From positions 186,001-250,000 of the forward strand of contig NZ_JBASBR010000012.1 in assembly GCF_049651205.1 (NCBI RefSeq): a stretch of 64,000 bases of DNA, given 5' to 3'. The number at the start of each line of letters is the position of its first letter. The first letter of the stretch is position 1. This stretch comes from Castellaniella sp049651205. GTDB lineage: Bacteria > Pseudomonadota > Gammaproteobacteria > Burkholderiales > Burkholderiaceae_B. A program made the translations under genes and the position numbers. This document shows positions 43,114 to 51,785 of the stretch, piece by piece. The notes below the pieces were generated by a model. It saw only the letters and a program-made list of their open reading frames with translations, did not search any database and was not told the DNA's origin.

Positions 43114-43800
43114 ATGCCGTACACCGCAGCAAGAATCCATCCGCCCATGCCGCCGCCTCATTCCCGATCGTCCATATTTTCCAGCCCCTGGATCTCCCGC
43201 TTCACCAAGTTGGCATTTTGTGCAGGGCTTGCTGTGCTGGCCGGTTGCGCCACACAGCCCCAACAAACAGCCCAAGCCAATTCCAACCATCTGCTGCGCG
43301 ACAGCTATCTGCTCAGCACGCAGTCAGACCCCCTCGGGGCATGGCTCGACAGCCAGGACAACCTGGCAATCAACTACCCACAATCGGGGTCTACCACCAC
43401 CCCATCTCCCAAGACACTGGCCAGCACCGCGATGAAATTTCTCGGGGTGAAATATCGTTATGGGGGCGACGCACCCGGCGAGGGCTTTGACTGCAGCGGG
43501 CTGGTGGCTTATGCGGCCGAAAAATCACTGGGCCTGAAACTGCCCCGCACTGCTCGCAGCCAGGCGCAAGAAGGCATCTCCGTCAACCGCAGCGAACTCC
43601 GTCGCGGAGACCTTGTTTTCTTCAATACCCTGGGGCACCGGTTTTCACACGTGGGCATCTACCTGGGCGATCACAAGTTTGTGCACGCGCCACGCAGCGG
43701 GGCGTCCATCCGTGTCGAAAGCATGGACATCGCCTACTGGCGCAAGCGCTACAACGGCGCACGCCGGCTGCAAAAGCTGCCAGAAACCGCACAGCGCTAA
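43114..43800 (+). CDS. NlpC/P60-family peptidoglycan hydrolase lipoprotein
   Basis: A 228-residue envelope cysteine peptidase expected to cut peptidoglycan stem peptides. A hydrophobic N-terminus ends in the lipobox LAVLAGC (Cys at about 45). A linker rich in Q, S and T follows, then the NlpC/P60 domain (about 105-215): YRYGGDAPGEGFDCSGLVAY with the catalytic Cys, GDLVFFNTLGHRFSHVGIYLG with the first His and KFVHAPRSGASI with the second His. All three catalytic residues are present. The signal sequence is preceded by about 30 polar residues; an in-frame ATG at 43147 (MPPPHSRS) may be the true start. Ends before a shared terminator with the convergent DUF2325 gene. Confidence 0.9.
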   Translation: MPYTAARIHPPMPPPHSRSSIFSSPWISRFTKLAFCAGLAVLAGCATQPQQTAQANSNHLLRDSYLLSTQSDPLGAWLDSQDNLAINYPQSGSTTTPSPKTLASTAMKFLGVKYRYGGDAPGEGFDCSGLVAYAAEKSLGLKLPRTARSQAQEGISVNRSELRRGDLVFFNTLGHRFSHVGIYLGDHKFVHAPRSGASIRVESMDIAYWRKRYNGARRLQKLPETAQR

Positions 43801-43822
43801 ACCAAAAATTATCGGTTATATG

Positions 43823-43850
43823 TCAGGCCACCCTTGCGGTGGCCTGATTT
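43823..43850. terminator. Bidirectional hairpin terminator between convergent genes
   Basis: TCAGGCCACC and GGTGGCCTGA form a perfect 10-pair stem with loop CTTGC, followed by TTT on the plus strand. It sits in the gap between the NlpC/P60 gene and the DUF2325 gene and reaches the last codon of the latter. Confidence 0.75.
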
Positions 43851-44211
43851 AATTCAGGTGCAGCGGTGCACGCACAACACCTGGCTGCGCGCGCAAGGGA
43901 CACGTCTTGCAATAGCCCGACTGATCCAACGCCTGTTGCATGCTGCACACCGACCGGCGGCATGCCAGCACCCGGACACCAGCCCGTTGCGCGGCTGCAC
44001 GAAACGTCTTCATGACGTTATGGCCCAGAAAGTCAGTCAGCAAAATCACCAGATCCGTGCCTGAAGGCAAAGAAGCCGACTTCTTTTGGTGTGCGGGATC
44101 GCGACCACTGATGTGATGACGAACAGCAATATTGTGGTCTCGGAGCAGATCCGGAATATTGCCCAGACGGTCTGCTCCCACCACCAAAGCCCTGACTTGA
44201 GACTGAACCAT
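43849..44211 (-). CDS. DUF2325-family protein
   Basis: A 120-residue soluble protein with the Rossmann-like DUF2325 pattern: VRALVVGADRLGNIPDLL, HHISGRDPAHQKKSASLP, DLVILLTDFLGHNVMKTFRAA and a Cys-containing end CRRSVCSMQQALDQSGYCKTCP with four Cys. Function unknown; relatives are often found beside iron or haem genes. A Fur-like AT-rich site lies 67-85 bases upstream of the start, so iron control is possible. Confidence 0.75.
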   Translation of the reverse strand: MVQSQVRALVVGADRLGNIPDLLRDHNIAVRHHISGRDPAHQKKSASLPSGTDLVILLTDFLGHNVMKTFRAAAQRAGVRVLACRRSVCSMQQALDQSGYCKTCPLRAQPGVVRAPLHLN

Positions 44212-44277
44212 GACATGATCCCTGAAGCAAGAACATGGCTACCCGGAAGTGAGTGCCATCATCCGTATTCGGATAAT

Positions 44278-44296
44278 TCAAATAATAATCATTCTT
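44278..44296. promoter_or_regulatory. Fur-box-like site
   Basis: TCAAATAATAATCATTCTT matches 13 of 19 bases of GATAATGATAATCATTATC, with the central AATAATCATT core intact. It lies between the divergent DUF2325 gene and the ABC-transporter solute-binding gene and could serve either. A 13/19 match in an AT-rich gap is only suggestive. Confidence 0.4.
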
Positions 44297-44429
44297 ATTT
44301 ATAAACGCAATTTGTTTTTGAGAACCCAAGCTGTGGGGCTGGATTCAGTCCACTGTCAGCCCCTGTTCAGACGCCTGTTACCAGGACACGCGCAAAATAA
44401 CGGCCATAAAACCGACAGGAGACGATGTC

Positions 44430-45647
44430 ATGAAAAAGATTTTTCGGCACACCTTATCGTGTGCAGCCGTTGCGCTGGCTTTGGGTTTAACCGGCACAGC
44501 CAGCCAGGCGGCTGGCAACGAGATTGTGCTGGGTGCATCCGTACAACTGACTGGGCCTGTGGCCAATACAGGCCGCTACTATAACGACGCCTACAAGCTG
44601 GCGGTTGATCAGATCAACCGCAAGGGCGGTGTGACGGTAAACGGCAAGAAGTACACGCTGGCCCTAAAAATCTACGACAACCAATCGGATGTAAATCTGA
44701 GCGTGCGTCAATATACCCAGCTGGTATCGCAAGACAAGGTCAACTTTTTGCTTGGACCCTTTGCCAGCAACTTTGCTCTGGCAGACTCCGCTGTATCAGA
44801 GAAATACCAGATCCCGATGGTACAGGGTGGCGGTGCCTCCGATCAGATCTTTTCGCGTCATTTCAAATACGTGTTTGGCACCCTGGCACCGGCGAGCAAT
44901 TACTTCAGCAGCACCATCAAGATGTTCAAGCAGCTGAAGCCCCAGCCCACCAAGGTGGCCTTGCTGTACGCAGATGACTCTTTTGATGTTTCGGTGGCAA
45001 ACGGCACCCGTCCCCTGCTCAAGGCCTCTGGTGCAGACACGGTACTGGACGAACGCTACAGCTCGAATGCCAGCAATTTCAATACCCTGCTGTCACAAAT
45101 CAAGTCCAAGCAGGCAGATGCCGTTCTGGTGGCAGGCCACGAGACAGAAATCCTGAACTTCATCCGGCAGGCCAAGAGCCTGGATGTCTCGCCCAAGTTT
45201 TATTCATTTACGGTGGGCGTACCCAGTGACGATTTCCGTAAGGCACTGGGCAAGGATGCTGAATACGCCTTTGGCATGACGGCCTGGTTGCCCAGCCCCA
45301 CCCTGAAAGACGACTGGTTCGGCGATGCCGCACAGTTTGCAAAAGCATGGGGTGCCCAATATCGCTACGAACCCGACTATCACGCTGCCTCAGGGGTTGC
45401 GGATGTGGAGGCGCTGGTAAAGGCAATTGAAAAAGCCAATTCCCTGGATCCAAAAGCCGTGCGCGACGCGCTGGCCGCCAGCGACTTCCAAAGCCTGTAC
45501 GGACACATCAAGTTTGCCGACAACGGTCAGATCCACCTTGATCAAACCGTCATCCAGGTACAAAACGGCAAGCCTGTCGCAGTATTTGACGGCGAGAAGT
45601 TTCTCAAGCAGCCGCAATACCCGATGCCAGACTGGGCAAAGCGTTAA
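44430..45647 (+). CDS. Branched-chain-amino-acid-type ABC transporter solute-binding protein
   Basis: A 405-residue periplasmic binding protein. The signal peptide MKKIFRHTLSCAAVALALGL with cleavage after SQA (about residue 27) precedes a type I periplasmic fold: IVLGASVQLTGPVANTGRYY, YDNQSDVNLSVRQYTQLV, LLGPFASNFALADSAVSE, KVALLYADDSFDVSVANG and SNASNFNTLLSQIKSKQADAV. The Leu/Ile/Val family also covers amides, urea and aromatic acids; the ligand is not evident. It begins a five-gene importer unit, with livH after 27 bases. Confidence 0.9.
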   Translation: MKKIFRHTLSCAAVALALGLTGTASQAAGNEIVLGASVQLTGPVANTGRYYNDAYKLAVDQINRKGGVTVNGKKYTLALKIYDNQSDVNLSVRQYTQLVSQDKVNFLLGPFASNFALADSAVSEKYQIPMVQGGGASDQIFSRHFKYVFGTLAPASNYFSSTIKMFKQLKPQPTKVALLYADDSFDVSVANGTRPLLKASGADTVLDERYSSNASNFNTLLSQIKSKQADAVLVAGHETEILNFIRQAKSLDVSPKFYSFTVGVPSDDFRKALGKDAEYAFGMTAWLPSPTLKDDWFGDAAQFAKAWGAQYRYEPDYHAASGVADVEALVKAIEKANSLDPKAVRDALAASDFQSLYGHIKFADNGQIHLDQTVIQVQNGKPVAVFDGEKFLKQPQYPMPDWAKR

Positions 45648-45674
45648 TCCTTCCAGGACGCCGGAGCCGACACC

Positions 45675-46538
45675 TTGGACCTACTGCTGCAAGTCCTGAT
45701 CAACGGCATCCTGCAGGGCGGGCTGTACGCCATTGTGGCGCTCGGCCTTGCCCTTGTGTGGGGAGTGCTGAATATTGTCAATTTATCCCATGGCGCCTTT
45801 ATTATGCTGGGCGCCTATTTCTCCTGGTACAGCTTCCAGTGGCTGCACCTGGACCCGTTTCTGGGTCTGCCACTGACGGCGCTGATGATGTTTGGAGTGG
45901 GCTACGGCATCCAGCGAGGGATCCTCAATCTCATCGTCCGATCCCCCATGTTCAACACCTTGCTGATCACGTTTGGCATGGAGGTGGTTCTCACCTACCT
46001 GGCTCAATTGGTATTTTCAGCCGATTTTCGCACCATCAACCCGGTTTACTCTGGGCAGAACATCACCATTTCAGGCATCACGATCCCGCTCGTACGTCTC
46101 GGTGCCTGTGTCATGGCCATCGTCCTGACGCTGCTGATGTGGTATTTCCTGCTCAAGACGCGGCTGGGCCGGGCGATCCGGGCAACTGCCCAGAATTTGT
46201 CGGCCGCCCGGCTGTATGGGGTTGAACCCCGGCACCTGTATGCCGTGACGTTTGGCTTGGGGCTGGCCCTCGCAGGGGCTGCAGGCGGCCTGTACGGCAC
46301 GGTTTCACAGATCAACCCATACATTGGTGCCACCCTGACCGCAAAATCGTTTGCAATCGCCATCATCGGTGGCCTGGATACGCCGCTGGGCGTCATTGCC
46401 GGCGGGCTGATCCTGGGACTGATTGAAGCCCTGACCACGCTGTATATCGGTGCCACGTATGCCGACGTGGCCAGTTTCGGAGTGCTGGTACTGGTGCTGA
46501 TTGTTCGCCCCACCGGCCTGTTGGGGAAGACAGCATGA
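45675..46538 (+). CDS. livH: LivH-type ABC permease
   Basis: Inner-membrane permease of 287 residues with about eight hydrophobic helices and the LivH motifs LINGILQGGLYAIVALGLAL, GVLNIVNLSHGAFIMLGAYF, NPVYSGQNITISGITIPL, RLGRAIRATAQNLSAARLYGV and AIIGGLDTPLGVIAGGLILG. It starts with TTG at 45675, with GGAG 8 bases before; no ATG fits the conserved N-terminus. The stop overlaps the livM ATG by 4 bases. Confidence 0.9.
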   Translation: MDLLLQVLINGILQGGLYAIVALGLALVWGVLNIVNLSHGAFIMLGAYFSWYSFQWLHLDPFLGLPLTALMMFGVGYGIQRGILNLIVRSPMFNTLLITFGMEVVLTYLAQLVFSADFRTINPVYSGQNITISGITIPLVRLGACVMAIVLTLLMWYFLLKTRLGRAIRATAQNLSAARLYGVEPRHLYAVTFGLGLALAGAAGGLYGTVSQINPYIGATLTAKSFAIAIIGGLDTPLGVIAGGLILGLIEALTTLYIGATYADVASFGVLVLVLIVRPTGLLGKTA

Positions 46539-47482
46539 AAACACTTCGCCTCCCTCTGATCCTGCTGGTACTGATTGCACTGGCCGCCCTGCCCTGGTAT
46601 GGCTCCGACACACTGGTACAGTTTGGCATCAGCACCCTGCTGCTGGCGGTGCTGGCACAAGGCTGGAACATCATCGGTGGCTATACCGGTTATCCCTCCT
46701 TTGGCAATTCGGTGTTTTTCGGACTGGGTGCGTACGGCGTAGGCATTGCCATGGTGCAGTGGCAATTGCCGTTTGCAGTAGGCATGGTCTTTGGCGTAGT
46801 GCTGGCAGTCGCCTTTGCGGTGCTTCTGGGCATCCCGGTGCTGCGTCTTAAAGGCCACTACTTTGCCATCGCCACACTGGCGCTGGCCCAGATCATGGCT
46901 GCGATTGTGTCCAATGTGCCGCTGGCCGGGCAAAACATCGGGCTGGTACTGCCACCGCTCAATGACGACCGTATGTTCTACGAGCTGTCCCTGATCCTGC
47001 TGGTTGCCGCCACGCTGACCGTGTGGTGGCTGACTCGCAGCCGCTTTGGCTTTGGCCTGATCGCCATCCGCGAAAACGAGGAAGGCGCGGTGGTGATGGG
47101 TGTCGACACAACACGCTACAAGGTGCTGGCCTTTGTGCTGGCCGGCATATTCAGCGCGCTGGCGGGCGGGATCCAGGCCTACTGGATTACGTTTCTGGAT
47201 CCGGCCAGCGCCTTTGACATCACGCTTAACGTCAAGATGATCATTATGGCCGTCTTTGGTGGCCCCGGCACCATCCTGGGCCCAATCGTCGGCTCGTTTA
47301 TCCTGTCCGCCATCTCTGAGTTGCTCTCCAGCGAAATCACCAGCATCGCGGGGCTCTTCTTTGGGATTGTGATTGTGGTGGCCGTGGTACTGATGCCGCG
47401 TGGCCTGGCCGATGTGGTGCAACGCTTTCACAAGCTGGGCTGGCGCTATTTTGTCGACAACATCCGGACAAACCGCATATGA
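46535..47482 (+). CDS. livM: LivM-type ABC permease
   Basis: Inner-membrane permease of 315 residues with about nine hydrophobic segments. The family segments GWNIIGGYTGYPSFGNSVFF, LRLKGHYFAIATLALAQIM, GFGLIAIRENEEGAVVMGVD, YKVLAFVLAGIFSALAGGIQ and FGGPGTILGPIVGSFIL are present in order. Its ATG lies in the livH stop and its own stop lies in the livG start, so the four transport genes are coupled. Confidence 0.9.
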   Translation: MKTLRLPLILLVLIALAALPWYGSDTLVQFGISTLLLAVLAQGWNIIGGYTGYPSFGNSVFFGLGAYGVGIAMVQWQLPFAVGMVFGVVLAVAFAVLLGIPVLRLKGHYFAIATLALAQIMAAIVSNVPLAGQNIGLVLPPLNDDRMFYELSLILLVAATLTVWWLTRSRFGFGLIAIRENEEGAVVMGVDTTRYKVLAFVLAGIFSALAGGIQAYWITFLDPASAFDITLNVKMIIMAVFGGPGTILGPIVGSFILSAISELLSSEITSIAGLFFGIVIVVAVVLMPRGLADVVQRFHKLGWRYFVDNIRTNRI

Positions 47483-48213
47483 GCCCGATTCTTGAAGCCC
47501 GGCAACTGACGCGCCGTTTCTCGGGCCTGGTCGCGGTACACGACGTCAGCTTCACCTTGTCTCCCGGAGAGATCCTGGGATTCATCGGCCCCAATGGTGC
47601 GGGCAAGACCACGCTGATCAGCCTGCTGAGCGGCACACTGGAGCCCACGGAAGGCGAAGTCTGGTTTGATGGCCGGCGCATCGACCGCCTGGCGGCCTTT
47701 CGCCGGGCACGGCTAGGCATAGGCCGCACGTTCCAGATCATGCAACCGTTTCCAGGGCTATCGGTACTGGATAACGTGGCCGTGGGCGCACTGTTTGGCA
47801 GAGGCCAGGGAGAATCCCACCTGGCACGGGCCAGAGAAAGCGCCCGCGAATGCCTGCAGTTTGTAGGCCTGGGCAAACACATCGACCATCGTGCCGAAGA
47901 TCTCGGCGGCCCCGACCGCAAGCGGCTGGAGCTGGCCAAGGCGCTGGCCATGCAACCTCGCGTCCTGCTCTGTGACGAAGTCATGGCGGGCCTGAACCTG
48001 GTTGAAATCGACGAAGTGATCGACATCATCCGTAAGGTTCGCGACACCGGGATCAGCATTATCGTCATCGAACACGTCATCAAAGCCATCCGCAATTTGT
48101 CGGATCGGATCATGGTTCTACACCATGGCGAAAAAATTGCCGATGGCCCGCCCGATAGCGTCCTGAGCGACACACGGGTGGTTGAAGCCTATCTGGGAAA
48201 AAAACGCACATGA
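47479..48213 (+). CDS. livG: LivG-type ABC ATPase
   Basis: ATP-binding subunit of 244 residues. Walker A GPNGAGKTTLISLLSG, the Q-loop region GIGRTFQIMQPFPGLSVLDN, the weak signature LGGPDRKRLELAKALA (GGPDR in place of SGGQQ) and Walker B VLLCDEVMAGLNLVE are in the expected order. LSGGQ is noticeably divergent for this family, but the D-loop and H-loop (IVIEHVIKAI) are intact. Confidence 0.88.
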   Translation: MSPILEARQLTRRFSGLVAVHDVSFTLSPGEILGFIGPNGAGKTTLISLLSGTLEPTEGEVWFDGRRIDRLAAFRRARLGIGRTFQIMQPFPGLSVLDNVAVGALFGRGQGESHLARARESARECLQFVGLGKHIDHRAEDLGGPDRKRLELAKALAMQPRVLLCDEVMAGLNLVEIDEVIDIIRKVRDTGISIIVIEHVIKAIRNLSDRIMVLHHGEKIADGPPDSVLSDTRVVEAYLGKKRT

Positions 48214-48935
48214 ATACGGCAGCCACTCCACTCCTGCGAGTCCAGGGCCTCAGTGCCGGATATGGGCTTGTTCAGGTGCTCCAGGACATCACACTCGAAG
48301 TACGGGAAGCAGAGTTTCTAGCCTTGGTAGGCAGCAATGGCGCAGGCAAAACCACCTTGCTGCGTGTCCTGTCAGGCCTGCTGCCCAGTACCACAGGCCA
48401 GATTCTTTGGCACGACACGCCCGTTCAGGGCAGTACACCCGACCAGATCTTTCGCCATGGAATTGTGCAGGTGCCCGAAGGCCGTCAGCTGTTTCCGCGC
48501 ATGTCGGTTCAGGACAACCTGCTGATGGGCGCCTATCGCAGAAGCAACAAGGCTGACATCCGGCACGACCTCAACCAGGTTTATCAGCAATTTCCACGTA
48601 TGGCCGAGCGCCGCAAACAACTGGCCGGCAGCATGTCAGGAGGCGAGCAGCAGATGTGTGCCATGGCACGTGCCCTGATGGCACAACCACGCCTGCTGAT
48701 GGTGGATGAAATGAGCCTGGGGCTGGCCCCCATCATTGTGGATCAGCTGATGGACAGCCTGGCTGCCATCCGTGCACAGGGAGTCACCATCTTGCTGGTA
48801 GAGCAGGATATCCATCTGGCCCTGGCGGGTGCAGACCGCGCCTATGTGCTGGAAACGGGCCAGATTGTGCAGGAAGGCCCAGCAGCCCAACTGCTGGAAG
48901 ATCCCGAACTCAAACGCGCCTACCTGGGGGTGTAG
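48210..48935 (+). CDS. livF: LivF-type ABC ATPase
   Basis: Second ATPase of the importer, 241 residues. It contains LSAGYGLVQVLQDITLEVRE, Walker A GSNGAGKTTLLRVLSG, VQVPEGRQLFPRMSVQDNLL, the signature GSMSGGEQQMCAMARALMAQ and Walker B LLMVDEMSLGLAPIIVDQL. The ATG overlaps the livG stop. It converges on the CysB-like gene with 47 bases between stops. Confidence 0.9.
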   Translation: MNTAATPLLRVQGLSAGYGLVQVLQDITLEVREAEFLALVGSNGAGKTTLLRVLSGLLPSTTGQILWHDTPVQGSTPDQIFRHGIVQVPEGRQLFPRMSVQDNLLMGAYRRSNKADIRHDLNQVYQQFPRMAERRKQLAGSMSGGEQQMCAMARALMAQPRLLMVDEMSLGLAPIIVDQLMDSLAAIRAQGVTILLVEQDIHLALAGADRAYVLETGQIVQEGPAAQLLEDPELKRAYLGV

Positions 48936-48982
48936 ACCGCTACCAGCATCGGCAGCGATCTGTGGCCTATGGCTAAAGGTGA

Positions 48983-49945
48983 TCAGGCAACCTGACGAAC
49001 AGCTGCAGTTGCGGGCGCAATGACATCTGCAACCCGATCACGGGTGAGTTCTGGTGCAAGCATCTCGAGCAATACATAGACATAATCGCGCAGGAACACA
49101 CCCCGCTTGATAGCCACGCTGGTGGTGTGCTGGCCAAACAGATGGCCTGCCGGCATCCCCACCAGGCTCTTGTCGCGCCGGGGGTCGAATGCCATACCCG
49201 CAATGATGCCAATACCAAGACCAATATCAGCGTATGTTTTAACGACATCCGCATCAATGGCTTCGAGCACGATATCGGGGACGATACCTGCTTCTTCGAA
49301 CGCTGCATCAATAGCCCGACGCCCCGAAAACGCCCGATCATAGGTGACGATGGGATATTGCGCCAGATGTTCGAGCGTCAAGTGGCGGGCGGCACTGGAG
49401 GTGAGGCTGGTGAGTGGGTGATCAGGTGGCACCACCAGGGTGTGCTCCCAGGAATACACCGGCAAGGCCACCAGACCCGGAGTGTCTGCCAGGGTTTCAG
49501 TGGCGATAGCGAGGTCGGCCTGCTCGTGCAGCACCAGCCTGGCCAGGTGTTCAGGGTTGCCCTCGGCCAGAGACACGTGCACCTTGGGAAACCGCTTGCG
49601 AAACGCCGGAATCACCTTGGGCAGCAAATATCGGGCTTGCGTGTGGGTGCAGGCAATCACCAGCGCACCTTCGTCACGCTGGGCAAACTCGTCGCTGACC
49701 TTTTTTAAATTATCTACCTCGCGCATGATGCGATCGATGACAGCAGCCACCGCAACACCAGGCTTAGTGAGGCCTTTCAGACGTTTGCCATGACGCTCGA
49801 AGATCTTGATACCCAGTTCATCTTCGAACTCGATGATGGACTTGGACACTCCGGGTTGTGAGGTATACAGCGTACGTGCAGCTTCGGTGAGATTGAAGTT
49901 GCGGCGGATGGTTTCCCGGACAAAACGGAACTGTTGAAGATTCAT
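48983..49945 (-). CDS. CysB/Cbl-type LysR-family regulator
   Basis: A 320-residue LysR-type regulator. The N-terminal helix-turn-helix FNLTEAARTLYTSQPGVSKS and the following FEDELGIKIFERHGKRLKGL match CysB closely; the effector domain (about 90-300) has ACTHTQARYLLPKVIPAFRK, LHEQADLAIATE and TYADIGLGIGIIAGMAFDPR, all CysB family hallmarks. CysB controls sulfur assimilation, but no cys or ssu gene is in the window, and the neighbour is an amino-acid-type importer. It is convergent with livF. The upstream 190 bases include an AT-rich island of about 65 bases (49976-50040) with TATAAT-like sequence at about 49967-49972. Confidence 0.88.
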   Translation of the reverse strand: MNLQQFRFVRETIRRNFNLTEAARTLYTSQPGVSKSIIEFEDELGIKIFERHGKRLKGLTKPGVAVAAVIDRIMREVDNLKKVSDEFAQRDEGALVIACTHTQARYLLPKVIPAFRKRFPKVHVSLAEGNPEHLARLVLHEQADLAIATETLADTPGLVALPVYSWEHTLVVPPDHPLTSLTSSAARHLTLEHLAQYPIVTYDRAFSGRRAIDAAFEEAGIVPDIVLEAIDADVVKTYADIGLGIGIIAGMAFDPRRDKSLVGMPAGHLFGQHTTSVAIKRGVFLRDYVYVLLEMLAPELTRDRVADVIAPATAAVRQVA

Positions 49946-50075
49946 GTCATGGCCTTATCTGAAGCGCCATTATATGGAATATAAAACGTAGTCTTTATTA
50001 TTTTTTATTATATGCTTAGGTAAAAAAAATAACCACTTATCGACTGTTTGGTACACCCAGGGCCAGGCAAACCCA

Positions 50076-50112
50076 ATAAAACAGGCCTGCGTATCCAAGC
50101 AATACGCAGGCC
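50076..50112 (-). terminator. Rho-independent terminator after mmsA
   Basis: GGCCTGCGTAT and ATACGCAGGCC form a perfect 11-pair stem with a 7-base loop; on the minus strand it is followed by TGTTTTATT. It lies 26 bases after the mmsA stop. Confidence 0.85.
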
Positions 50113-50137
50113 CGGCAAGCACACCGCTTAAGCCAGA

Positions 50138-51631
50138 TTATTTCATGGCGATGGTGGTGTTGATGTCTTGGGGATGCGCATGCCAGCGTGCCGTGATTGT
50201 TTTGGTTTGCGTCCAGAAATAAATGGACTGCCGGCCATTGGGGCCCAGATCACCCAGCTTGGAGGCCCGGGAGCCCGTAAAGCTGAACCAGGCCACTGGC
50301 ACAGGGATGGGAATATTGATGCCCACCTGGCCGACATCCACGTTGCTCTGGAAGTAGCGCGCATGGCCGCCATCCTGTGTAAAGATGGAGGTACCATTGC
50401 CATTGGGATTGGCATTGATGAACTCGACAGCCTCTTCGAGGGTATCCACCAGCACCACTGACAGCACTGGCCCGAAGATTTCTTCTTCGTAGATAGTCAT
50501 GCCGGCCTTGACCTTGCTGAAAATGGTGGGGCCCACAAAGTTGCCTTTTTCGTAGCCGGATACTTTGATCCCGCGGCCATCCAGCACCAGATCAGCGCCT
50601 TCGTCCACCCCTTTCTGGATAAGCCCCTCGACACGTTGCTTGGCGGCCGGTGAAATCAGCGGACCAAGATCAGCGGCACGATCCATACCGATATTGACCT
50701 TGAGCTTTTTGGCGCGTTCGACAAAATCAGGCAGCCACTTTTGAGCTTCGCCCACCAGCACCAACACTGAAATAGCCATACAGCGCTCACCGGCTGCGCC
50801 AAAGGCAGCACCCAGCATCGAATTAAGGGCAGCTTCGCGATCGGCGTCCGGCATGATGACGCTGTGGTTTTTGGCACCCATCATGGCCTGGCAACGTTTG
50901 CCGGCATTGGACGAGCGGCGGTAGATCTCGGTACCCACGCGTGTAGAGCCAATAAAGGATACCGCCTTGATATCCGGGTGGTCGCACAAGGCATTGGCCA
51001 CGTCAGGGCCCCCATGCACCACGTTGAGCACACCGGGAGGCAAGCCGGCTTCGAGGGCCAGCTGAGCCACCATGAGCGACGCAGTGGGATCCTGCTCGGA
51101 GGGCTTATAGACAAAGGTGTTGCCCATAGTGACGGCAATCGGGAACATCCAGCAAGGCAGCATCACCGGGAAATTGAAGGCCGTGATACCGGCGCAAACG
51201 CCCAGGGGTTGCAACACGTTATAGACATCGATACCCGTGGCGGCGTTTTCGGCGTAATCACCCAGCTGCAACACGTTGGCCGAGACAGCATGCTCGACCC
51301 CTTCGAGACCGCGGGCGACTTCGCCTTCGGCATCGGGCACAGTCTTGCCATGCTCGCGCGAGAGAACCTCGGCAATCTTAGTGGTGTTTTCGCGCAGCAA
51401 ACGGGCCAGATCCGTCATGATCTGACGGCGTTTGGCCTGGCTGACATGACGCCAGGTCTTGAAAGCCTCTTTGGCGTTGGCAACCGCGCGCTCGACCTCG
51501 GCGGGTGTGGCAAATGGCACCCGGGCAACCACTTCTTGGGTGGCCGGATCAATAACATCCCGCCATTGCGTGGTTTCGGATTGAACCAGCTTGCCGTCGA
51601 TCAGCAGCGGGACGCGTGAAATATCACTCAT
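50138..51631 (-). CDS. mmsA: CoA-acylating methylmalonate-semialdehyde dehydrogenase
   Basis: A 497-residue aldehyde dehydrogenase converting methylmalonate or malonate semialdehyde to propionyl-CoA or acetyl-CoA in valine, myo-inositol or beta-alanine breakdown. It has EHGKTVPDAEGEVARGLEGVE, VCAGITAFNFPVMLPCWMFP, the NAD segment SFIGSTRVGTEIYRR and the catalytic Cys in FGAAGERCMAISVLVLVGEA, all typical of MmsA rather than other ALDHs. The valine-pathway partners (mmsB, hydroxyisobutyryl-CoA hydrolase) are not beside it. Divergent from a LysR gene, which is a probable regulator; the 151-base gap holds a 21-base-spaced direct repeat. Confidence 0.92.
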   Translation of the reverse strand: MSDISRVPLLIDGKLVQSETTQWRDVIDPATQEVVARVPFATPAEVERAVANAKEAFKTWRHVSQAKRRQIMTDLARLLRENTTKIAEVLSREHGKTVPDAEGEVARGLEGVEHAVSANVLQLGDYAENAATGIDVYNVLQPLGVCAGITAFNFPVMLPCWMFPIAVTMGNTFVYKPSEQDPTASLMVAQLALEAGLPPGVLNVVHGGPDVANALCDHPDIKAVSFIGSTRVGTEIYRRSSNAGKRCQAMMGAKNHSVIMPDADREAALNSMLGAAFGAAGERCMAISVLVLVGEAQKWLPDFVERAKKLKVNIGMDRAADLGPLISPAAKQRVEGLIQKGVDEGADLVLDGRGIKVSGYEKGNFVGPTIFSKVKAGMTIYEEEIFGPVLSVVLVDTLEEAVEFINANPNGNGTSIFTQDGGHARYFQSNVDVGQVGINIPIPVPVAWFSFTGSRASKLGDLGPNGRQSIYFWTQTKTITARWHAHPQDINTTIAMK

Positions 51632-51750
51632 GAAATGCCTCCTGGTGAATCAGATGAATTCTGTTGTTCAGCATCCGGGCACGCAATATCGCACCACCCG
51701 CGCTGTTTCTGAATTTAGTGTAGTTGTGTAAAAAAGTTATTGCTAGCAAA

Positions 51751-51785
51751 ATATTTGCACATTGCTTGACGATATTTGCACAATG
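51751..51785. repeat. Direct repeat in the mmsA-lysR gap, candidate regulator site
   Basis: ATATTTGCACATTG (51751-51764) and ATATTTGCACAATG (51772-51785) match 13 of 14 bases and are exactly 21 bases apart, i.e. two helical turns. TTGCTAGCAA, a perfect 10-base palindrome, stands just upstream (51740-51749). The second copy contains the lysR start codon. Confidence 0.5.

Noticed and set aside
46046..47431. 461-codon minus-strand frame across livH and livM
   Set aside because: Antisense to two permease genes with strong motifs and overlaps; the predicted protein is very rich in His, Gln and Asp and matches nothing.
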